Assembly (NCBI GenBank): GCA_041746105.1
Contig: JBGTHP010000028.1
Span: 1-57,326, forward strand
Origin: JBFHRE01 sp041746105
GTDB lineage: Bacteria; Actinomycetota; Acidimicrobiia; Spongiisociales; ZC4RG35
Length of the DNA stretch: 57,326 nucleotides
Reading direction: 5' to 3'
Shown here: one piece after another, positions 51,255 through 57,326 of the stretch
How the letters are laid out: each line of letters opens with the position of its first letter
Position numbering within the stretch: position 1 is the stretch's first letter
The notes under the pieces: generated by a model
Told to the model about the DNA's origin: nothing
The model's database searches: none
Seen by the model: the letters and a program-made list of their open reading frames with translations, nothing else
Program-made: the position numbers and the translations under genes

Positions 51255-51720
51255 GTGGCGGCCAAGAGCACATCGGCCAAGGGCAGCGACCAGTCGGACA
51301 CGGAAGCAGGCGGGTTCAGCGCGGAGGAGCGCGCCGCGATGAAAGAACGCGCCAAGGAAGTGAAGGCAGCCAAGGGCGGCAAGAAGGTTGACGGCACCGC
51401 CGACGTGCTGGAAAAGATCGCGGCAATGGCCGATCCCGACCGCGTCATCGCAGAGCGGCTCCACAAAATCATCACGGAGGCCGCTCCCGAGCTCACCCCC
51501 AAGACCTGGTACGGGATGCCGTCATATGCCCGAGACGGCAAATCGGTCTGTTTCTTCCAGGACGCGGGAAAATTCAAAGGCTCGCTACTCCACGCTCGGT
51601 TTCCAGGACACGGCTCTGCTCGATGACGGTGCCATGTGGCCCACCTCGTTCGCTCTAACCAAGCTGACGCCGGCCGTCGAGAAGGAGATAATCGCTCTCA
51701 TCAAGAAGGCAGTCGGCTGA
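51255..51720 (+). pseudogene. DUF1801-family protein gene with a frameshift
   Basis: The first frame (GTG 51255, AAGGAG 7 nt upstream) encodes an Ala/Lys-rich N-terminus and TWYGMPSYARDGKSVCFFQDAGKFK, then fails. The next frame continues the family sequence with YSTLGFQDTALLDDGAMWPTSFALTKL to a stop at 51720. Removing one G at 51580-51581 (in AAAGGCTCGC) restores a single 154-residue DUF1801 protein. It is either a real mutation or a sequencing or assembly error. The family is small and of unknown function. Confidence 0.8.
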
Positions 51721-51885
51721 CTGTCGGTGCCGGCTTCGAAGCAGGCATGAGACCATTCTCGGGTTCGTTCTCGGTCAGTGATTGAGCAGGGCCTTGATGT
51801 CGGCGACTACTGGGCTACCGATGGGCGCCTGGCTTCAAGCCGTAACGGGATTTCACACTGGTAGCGTCGGGGCACCTGGAGAACC

Positions 51886-52908
51886 ATGCGAGCACTTCAA
51901 CTGATCACACCGGGCAAGCCTCTCGAGCTGCGCCACCTGGCCGAACTGGATCCCTCCGGTGACGAGGTTGTGGTCGAGGTCAGGGCTTCTGGGATATGCC
52001 GTTCCGATGTCCACTACCGAGCCGGTTTCCCGAAGGTGGGTCCACTTCCGCTCACGCTTGGTCATGAGGTGGCGGGGGTGGTGGCTGGGTTCGGTGATCG
52101 AGTTTTGGGAATCAAACCGGGCGACCGGGTTTGTGTCCATTATCAGGTGGGATGCGGTGAGTGTGTCCACTGCGCAAAGGGGCTCGACCAGTTCTGCTCC
52201 GTTAGCACGATGGTCGGAAACGGTAGGAACGGTGGCTACGCCGACCAGATCATGGTGCCTGCCCGCAACGTCATCCCGGTCCCCGATTCGGTGGCTCTCG
52301 AACACGCGGCGGTGATGATGTGCTCCTCATCGACCTCACTTCACGCCCTGAGAAAGGGAAGGCTTGCGTCGGGCGAGTCGGTGGCCGTGTTCGGTTCAGG
52401 CGGTTTGGGGATGTCTGCAATCCAACTGGCGTTCATCGAAGGCGCCTCCCGGGTGTTCGCTGTCGACATCAACCCTGACAAGCTGGCGGCGGCACGCCGC
52501 CTCGGCGCCATACCTGTAGACGCTACCGGCGACCCTTCGCAGGCAATCCGCGACCAGGGGGGCTGCGAGGTCGCACTCGACCTTGTGGGTTCGGTGACGG
52601 TGCTGCGCCAAGCTCTCGACGCCCTCAACCCGATGGGTCGTGCCGTCGCCGTCGGACTCACCCCGGACACAATGCCGGTGGGGCCGTACCGGGACCTGGT
52701 CATCGGTGAACGCGAGCTGATCGGGACGTCGGATCATCTCGCCTCCGAGATCCGGGAGCTACTTGACCACGCAGCCGCCAGGCGGCTGGTGCTCGACGAC
52801 ATCGTCGGGCATGCGGTGCCACTTGAGGCAGAGGCAGTGAATCGGTCCATGGATGAGTTGGAACACTTTGGTGGAGCAGTCCGCACCGTGATCACACCTC
52901 AGTCCTGA
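51886..52908 (+). CDS. Zinc-dependent alcohol dehydrogenase
   Basis: A 340-residue medium-chain dehydrogenase. The catalytic zinc site is GICRSDVH and LGHEVAGVV; the structural zinc loop is CGECVHCAKGLDQFC with four Cys. The NAD motif is VFGSGGLGMSAIQLA, followed by the acidic VDINPDK, suggesting NAD rather than NADP. It oxidises or reduces a primary or secondary alcohol of unknown identity. It stands alone, 165 bp downstream of the DUF1801 pseudogene. Confidence 0.92.
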   Translation: MRALQLITPGKPLELRHLAELDPSGDEVVVEVRASGICRSDVHYRAGFPKVGPLPLTLGHEVAGVVAGFGDRVLGIKPGDRVCVHYQVGCGECVHCAKGLDQFCSVSTMVGNGRNGGYADQIMVPARNVIPVPDSVALEHAAVMMCSSSTSLHALRKGRLASGESVAVFGSGGLGMSAIQLAFIEGASRVFAVDINPDKLAAARRLGAIPVDATGDPSQAIRDQGGCEVALDLVGSVTVLRQALDALNPMGRAVAVGLTPDTMPVGPYRDLVIGERELIGTSDHLASEIRELLDHAAARRLVLDDIVGHAVPLEAEAVNRSMDELEHFGGAVRTVITPQS

Positions 52909-53008
52909 CCCCCGCCACGCACGTTCAACACCGTGCGGCGCCGACCGTGAACGTCGTGAAGTAGCTTGGGTCCATGCCAACCAGGTCCAGGATCGAAAGA
53001 CTCAGCCG

Positions 53009-53497
53009 ATGAAGACGTTGCTGCTGATGCGCCACGCCAAGTCGGACTGGTACGCCGAATATGGCTCAGACCACGAACGCCCGCTCAACGAGCGAGGGGT
53101 CCAAAGCGCCCGTGTGATCGGCCTGGCATTGTCCGCCCGCGATCTTGCGTCCGACCTCGTGATCAGCTCGACTGCGGTCAGGGCGCGAACCACCGCCGAG
53201 CTCGCCGCCGAAGCCGGATCCTGGGGAGCTTCGATCGTTCTTGATGGTCGTCTCTACGACGCGGCAGCTCGTGACGTGATAGCGGTGGTGGCGGCTGCAC
53301 CAGCCGTCGCCCGACTGATACTGGTTGGCCATCAACCCACCTGGTCGACTGTCGTGTTTGAACTGACCGGCGAAACCGTCGACATGAAGACGGCCTCGGT
53401 GGCAGTGATCCAAGCGCCCATCACTGGTTGGAAGGAACTGAGCGCGGGGCCGGCCCATCTGGTCGACGTGCTTTACCCCAGCAGTTTCCTCGACTGA
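53009..53497 (+). CDS. sixA: Phosphohistidine phosphatase SixA
   Basis: A 162-residue histidine-phosphatase-family enzyme. It has the N-terminal catalytic motif LLMRHAKSDW (RHG-type His), RPLNERGVQSA, the Arg in SSTAVRARTTAE and the second His in LVGHQPTWS. Length and the RHAKS variant are typical of SixA, which removes phosphate from phosphohistidine proteins. It is expressed from the plus strand about 100 bp after the dehydrogenase gene. Confidence 0.92.
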   Translation: MKTLLLMRHAKSDWYAEYGSDHERPLNERGVQSARVIGLALSARDLASDLVISSTAVRARTTAELAAEAGSWGASIVLDGRLYDAAARDVIAVVAAAPAVARLILVGHQPTWSTVVFELTGETVDMKTASVAVIQAPITGWKELSAGPAHLVDVLYPSSFLD

Positions 53498-53511
53498 CCG
53501 GCGTCTCGAAC

Positions 53512-54114
53512 CTACGCGGTGGCCACGGCTTTCCGGCGCCTGGGCCAAACTACGAATGCAAGCACCAACCACGAGATCCCAGGGAGGGGGAACACCGGCG
53601 AGAGGTAGACGGTTGCCAGCCCGCCGCCAACGAGCGCAATGGCCACCCAGATCGAGATCACTTTCGCCCTCACGAGGTCAGTCGTGAATACAACCAGTGC
53701 GACCGTAAACAGGAGGGAGACGCCGCCCTGAAGTGCACCGCTCGTATTCGAGGCAGCGAGGCCGGTAGCTTCTTCAAACGTGATCTCGTACGAGCCCCAC
53801 GGGAAAACTGCGAACTCGAGCAAAGTGGCCAAGATCAGCAGCCCGAGGCTGAAGAAGGTGAGTCGGCTGCCTGCGACGCCTAGCCGGCCCGGCTTTCCTC
53901 GGAGCAGATAGAGGCTGCCGAGCCCCACCATCAGGAGGAGCATCGACACAACCAAGATCTTCGACGTGTCCATCCAGGTGAGCCCCCACACCACCCGCAT
54001 CTCATTGACTTCTGTCTTGCCATGTGCCGACTGCTGATGAAACCACACGACCAGCCAGAGGCCACCAGCAATCAGGCTTGCCGGCCCGCCCCACCGCCTT
54101 ATCGCAACGGACAC
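53512..54114 (-). CDS. Membrane protein of unknown function
   Basis: A 200-residue protein with about six hydrophobic segments (ASLIAGGLWLVVWF, ILVVSMLLLMVGLGSLYLL, FFSLGLLILATLLEFAVF, GVSLLFTVALVVFTTDLV, and two near the C-terminus). No family motif is recognised. The GTG at 54114 has AAGGAG 5 nt before it and is preferred over the longer frame to 54195. It lies 117 bp downstream of a cupredoxin lipoprotein on the same strand and may be its membrane partner. Confidence 0.75.
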   Translation of the reverse strand: MSVAIRRWGGPASLIAGGLWLVVWFHQQSAHGKTEVNEMRVVWGLTWMDTSKILVVSMLLLMVGLGSLYLLRGKPGRLGVAGSRLTFFSLGLLILATLLEFAVFPWGSYEITFEEATGLAASNTSGALQGGVSLLFTVALVVFTTDLVRAKVISIWVAIALVGGGLATVYLSPVFPLPGISWLVLAFVVWPRRRKAVATA

Positions 54115-54231
54115 GACTTCTCCTTCAGACTTGTCGGTGAACGCGAATATTGCGCCGCTGGGATCGTAGGACATGACAGGTCGCTCAGCTGACACACCGA
54201 TGGACTCAGTCCACGAGGGAGGTGCCGGAGT

Positions 54232-54741
54232 TTACGAGCCGACCGTCACGGTTCCTTTCATCCCCGCGGCGTAGTGACCGGGCTGGTGGCATCCAATGAG
54301 AACCTTTCCGGCTTCTGCGAAGTGCCAAGTGAGCTCCTTGCTTTCGCCCGCCGGAATGACGACGGCATTCGCTTCGTCATGCATCGTCATCTCCCCGCTT
54401 GTCATCATCTCGGCCATCTCGGCCGCGTGGGCGTCCTGAGCCCGCTGGTCGCCGAGGGTGAAATCGTGAGGGATGCTGCCGACGTTCGTGACTCGGAATG
54501 TGATCGTTTCTCCGGCAGAGACGGTGATCTCGGCAGGGTCGAACCTGAGAGCGTCGTTCGCATTGATTTCGACTGTGCGATCCGCATCCGACGACGCGGC
54601 GGGTTCCCCGAAGGCGAACCCTTCGCTGTGGTCGTCCATGTCCATGTGGTTCATCGTCGTGGAAGACGCCGACCCGCCACAAGATGCCAGGATTAGCGCA
54701 ACCGCAGCCACAGAAATGCGACCTTTGGGTTTTGAATACAT
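54232..54741 (-). CDS. Cupredoxin-domain lipoprotein
   Basis: A 169-residue exported protein. The signal peptide ends at the lipobox LASC, then comes a Met/His/Asp-rich stretch (MNHMDMDDH) that may bind copper. A plastocyanin/amicyanin-like domain follows with ligands His in SIPHDF and Cys, His and Met in GCHQPGHYAAGM. A blue copper redox or copper-carrying role outside the membrane is expected. The ATG at 54741 has AGGAG 7 nt upstream; the longer frame is a shadow. Confidence 0.87.
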   Translation of the reverse strand: MYSKPKGRISVAAVALILASCGGSASSTTMNHMDMDDHSEGFAFGEPAASSDADRTVEINANDALRFDPAEITVSAGETITFRVTNVGSIPHDFTLGDQRAQDAHAAEMAEMMTSGEMTMHDEANAVVIPAGESKELTWHFAEAGKVLIGCHQPGHYAAGMKGTVTVGS

Positions 54742-55216
54742 GGGTGGTCTCCTAACTACAAGGAATCGGGGGCGCGGTTCTGATCGAGCACGGCCCCGAC
54801 TTGCGGGCGCCCGGCGTGCATGCGGCGAAACTGCCGAACAACGACGGCGACCATAACAACGATCAATCATGTGTGTTTCGTACTCACGACCACATCGTCC
54901 GAACGAGATGCCTCGGAGCGTAGAGCCGAAGGGCCATTTCCTTGTTTGCCATGGCGCGAACTCGGGTGGTCCTCTAAACCGTGACAACCAAAAAAAAGAT
55001 CAGCGCAGGAACCGTGTAGCCAAAAGCCGAGGCTCGGCAAGCGGCTATGAGCTAGCGCCTGCGCCGGACTTCTCCAGTATCAGTAAGGCCGCAGTGATAC
55101 CGTCGATATCCCCGGTAGCGGGAAGGCCCAGTTTCTCCTGGTATGGGGCGTTTGCCCGATGCAGGAACATGTGAATTCGACGATATTGAGGTGATTGGAC
55201 CGATAGGAGATTTGCG
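54742..55216. other. Long intergenic region with no confident gene
   Basis: A 475-bp region between the divergent cupredoxin and EamA genes. It carries AGGAG just before the EamA start and a run of eight A near 54990. A 41-codon minus-strand frame (55045-55170) starting MFLHRANAPYQEKLG has good codon use but no recognised family. No strong promoter or palindrome was seen. Confidence 0.4.
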
Positions 55217-56149
55217 ATGGATCAATCGACGCAGCGTCCCGGGGCATTCACGCTCGCGACATTCTTGGTGGCAGTGGTCATTGGCGGTGGCAACTTCGTT
55301 GCGGTCAGCTTTTCCAACCGTGAGCTTCCACCGTTCTGGGGTGCCGGATTGCGGTTCACGCTGGCGGGCACGCTCTTCGTTGGGATCGCGCTGGTACTTC
55401 GGCTGCGCTGGCCGAGGGGACGCCAACTGGTTCTCACCGGCGTCTACGGCTTCTTCACATTCACCCTGTCATATGCCCTGATGTATTGGGCGCTGCTGCA
55501 GGTCACGGCGGGCATGGCAGCGGTGGTTCTTGCGATTGTGCCGCTGGTGACCCCGCTTCTCGCGGCGATTCAGCGACTTGAACCTCTGAATCGGCGAGCT
55601 GTGTTCGGAGCGCTGATTGCGCTCGGCGGCATCGTCTGGATGACGATTGGGCCGGGGGGTTTGACGCTGCCCCTGGCCGGTCTGATCGCGATGCTGACGG
55701 CATCACTCACAATCGGTCAGAGTGTCATCCTGAGCAAACGGGTCTCTGCCAATCACCCTGCCATGACCAATGCCGTTGCGATGGCCTTTGGCGCCCCCCT
55801 GCTTCTCGTTCTGTCTGCGCTCGCCGGCGAGAGTTGGGTGGTTCCAAGCCAACCCGAGGTGGTCTGGTCTCTGCTCTACCTGGTCACATTTGGATCGATT
55901 GGACTCTTTGTGGCTTTTCTCCTCGTCGTCCGCCGCTGGACCACCTCCGCGACTGCCTATGCATTCGTCTTGTTCCCGGTGGTGACAATGGTGCTCGAGG
56001 CATGGTTGGGTGATGTCCCGCTGACCATGCGTGGGGTGACCGGTGCAGTCGCGGTCATGGCCGGAGTGTGGTTCGGAGCCTTCGCCGCCTCTCCAAGTGC
56101 TTTGGAAGAGGCCGACACCTCCAAGCCCGCCCACCTGCCGGTGAGGTGA
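55217..56149 (+). CDS. EamA-family (drug/metabolite) transporter
   Basis: A 310-residue protein with ten predicted membrane helices in two repeated EamA halves, starting LATFLVAVVIGGGNFVAVSFSNRELPPFWGAGLRF and again near GLIAMLTASLTIGQSVILSKRVS. It exports amino acids, nucleosides or drugs; the substrate is unknown. AGGAG precedes the ATG. It converges with the HD/LuxR gene, whose stop is 8 bp away. Confidence 0.9.
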   Translation: MDQSTQRPGAFTLATFLVAVVIGGGNFVAVSFSNRELPPFWGAGLRFTLAGTLFVGIALVLRLRWPRGRQLVLTGVYGFFTFTLSYALMYWALLQVTAGMAAVVLAIVPLVTPLLAAIQRLEPLNRRAVFGALIALGGIVWMTIGPGGLTLPLAGLIAMLTASLTIGQSVILSKRVSANHPAMTNAVAMAFGAPLLLVLSALAGESWVVPSQPEVVWSLLYLVTFGSIGLFVAFLLVVRRWTTSATAYAFVLFPVVTMVLEAWLGDVPLTMRGVTGAVAVMAGVWFGAFAASPSALEEADTSKPAHLPVR

Positions 56150-56157
56150 GCGAGTTC

Positions 56158-57321
56158 TCAGCTCAACAGCCGATGCTCCATCGCAAACACAGCCGCACCG
56201 GCCCGAGTGGACACTCCAACCTTGGCGTAGATGTTCTCCACGTGCCTGCCGACGGTTTTGACCGATATGAATAGCTCCTGACCCACCTGCCGGTTGGTCA
56301 TGCCTCCGGCAACCAGTTTCAGGACGTCGACCTCCCGGTCGGTAAGGCCCCCTGGATTGGGGATCGGCTGATGTTCTGGCGTCCCGCCCGCTGCTGCAAT
56401 CACGCTTTCGACGGACCGCCGATCCAGCCGGCCCCCCTTGGCTTCGTTTCGCATCGTCGCAGACGCGCCCTCGAGGTCCGACGCCTCGCGGTGTGGGCGG
56501 TTCGAGGTGAGCGCCGCCATCACATCTGCCGCGGCCAGGATCCGGGCCGCGCTGGAAAGATTGCCGGCATCAACCTGGCGATGGTATCCCGAGCCGTCCA
56601 TCCGCTCATGGTGATTCGAAGCCAGTTCCCCCATTTGCGACAAGGCCGGGCACCGAGAGAGGATCCGGTTGGTGAGGTAAGGGTGCAGTCTCACTTTCTC
56701 CTTTTCGTCGAGGGAGAGCGGGCCTGTCTTGTCCCAGACACCGTTCTCGACCCCGGCGCGTCCCAGGTCGTGAACCAGCGCGGCACGCCTCAATCCATCT
56801 GGGTCGGATAGTCCGGATTCGATGGCGGCTGCTTCGGCCAGTTGGGCGACCGATCGGGAGTGACCTCTGGTCCAAGGAGACTTGAGATCGACGAAATCCG
56901 CCAGGACGCTCAACGCAGTGTCTAGATCGCGGACAAGAGACACCGGCGCCGGCTCTGCTTCCAAGACCTTCTCCCATTCGGCCTCCTGATTCCAATCTCT
57001 CAAGCCGAGGAATGCATCGACCACGTTGGGGTCGTATGCCCGACCCCGGCGCCGCTTCATCAGATCGACCGCATCTTGTCCTCGACTGTGGTGGAGATCG
57101 GCGTCGCCGGCAACGGTTGCGATGCGGATTTCGAATGACACAGCTTCGCCCTCGATCCCGACGGGATACCCCTTGCCGTCCCAGCGCTCATACGCGTGCC
57201 GGAGCGCCCCTCCCACGCACTCTTCTACTCCTAACCGCTGCGCCAACAATGCAGCAACTTCGCAATGGGCTGCCAGACCACGCGCTGTTCCCCCTGGGTC
57301 AGCGAACGCTCTGGCAATCAT
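56158..57321 (-). CDS. HD-domain phosphohydrolase / LuxR regulator, cut by the window edge
   Basis: At least 387 residues; the true start is probably beyond the right edge. Two HD/HD-GYP-like segments are visible: an N-terminal one with ALRHAYERWDGKGYPVG, and a central one with HSRSVAQLAEAA, LVHDLGRAGV, LHPYLTNRILSRC and NHHERMDGSGYH. A C-terminal LuxR helix-turn-helix follows, LTDREVDVLKLVAGGMTNRQVGQELFISVKTVGRHVENIYAKVGV. Nucleotide turnover, perhaps of a cyclic dinucleotide, could control DNA binding. The first segment as seen lacks its leading HD pair, possibly because of truncation. Confidence 0.82.
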   Translation of the reverse strand: MIARAFADPGGTARGLAAHCEVAALLAQRLGVEECVGGALRHAYERWDGKGYPVGIEGEAVSFEIRIATVAGDADLHHSRGQDAVDLMKRRRGRAYDPNVVDAFLGLRDWNQEAEWEKVLEAEPAPVSLVRDLDTALSVLADFVDLKSPWTRGHSRSVAQLAEAAAIESGLSDPDGLRRAALVHDLGRAGVENGVWDKTGPLSLDEKEKVRLHPYLTNRILSRCPALSQMGELASNHHERMDGSGYHRQVDAGNLSSAARILAAADVMAALTSNRPHREASDLEGASATMRNEAKGGRLDRRSVESVIAAAGGTPEHQPIPNPGGLTDREVDVLKLVAGGMTNRQVGQELFISVKTVGRHVENIYAKVGVSTRAGAAVFAMEHRLLS

Positions 57322-57326
57322 GACGG

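Overview
High-GC DNA (visibly about 60 % or more) with many GTG and TTG starts and dense 1-4 bp stop/start overlaps. The gene content is typical of Actinomycetota: MTB12-like lipoprotein, DUF4242, DUF2652, many TetR/SDR pairs, and a zinc-ribbon/cyclase/ATPase/TPR regulator. The organism looks like a heterotrophic, probably environmental actinobacterium. Acidimicrobiia would fit, but the sequence alone cannot settle the class. I see no rRNA, tRNA, CRISPR array, IS element or phage gene. The window is chromosomal-type accessory and metabolic DNA.

Layout. (1) 1-6670, minus: a translationally coupled catabolic operon (FGGY kinase, glycerol-1-phosphate dehydrogenase-like enzyme, HAD phosphatase, TIM-barrel protein, spermidine/putrescine-type ABC ATPase and binding lipoprotein). 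Its permeases probably lie beyond the left edge. (2) 6885-13028: UvrA-like ATPase; an oxidoreductase trio (AcuI/YhdH type, AhpD-like, SDR); an RRM RNA-binding gene with a long structured leader and a coupled small Cys/His protein; a DUF1059-like mini-gene with an unknown partner. (3) 13104-17004: two lipoproteins followed by a heme-type ABC importer (hmuTUV). (4) 17012-24720: MFS transporter coupled to a UBP-type zinc finger, a 1157-residue cyclase/ATPase/TPR regulator, an aldehyde dehydrogenase, and a strong terminator facing a shikimate-kinase-like gene. (5) 24754-29151: small enzymes, a GlxA-type regulator with an apparently leaderless promoter, a heme-binding protein, an APH-like kinase and engB. 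(6) 29358-37921, minus: the most interesting block. A TetR gene is coupled to two paralogous alpha/beta hydrolases, the second having a Cys in the nucleophile position and a fused glycosyltransferase. OsmC, FAD oxidoreductase, DUF2652-SRPBCC, DUF4242-cyclase and membrane cupredoxin genes follow. The same 16-bp palindrome (TCGGTCG-N2-CGACCGA) occurs upstream of both tetR and osmC, which suggests one regulon.

(7) 38016-42782: SDR/TetR pair with a palindrome centred on its -10 box, PadR plus a membrane protein, a DUF1295 protein and a YCII protein. (8) 42897-47376: a chimeric gene (start of a cupin joined in frame to the C-terminal part of an amidohydrolase), 3-hydroxyisobutyrate-dehydrogenase-like protein, L-2-hydroxyglutarate oxidase, an SDR without its catalytic Tyr/Lys, and a coupled XRE-cupin regulator. 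(9) 47406-51720: small DUF genes and a decaying stretch with a membrane-protein remnant, a dienelactone-hydrolase tail and a frameshifted DUF1801 gene. (10) 51886-57321: zinc alcohol dehydrogenase, SixA phosphatase, a membrane protein, a cupredoxin lipoprotein, an EamA transporter and, cut by the right edge, an HD/HD/LuxR regulator.
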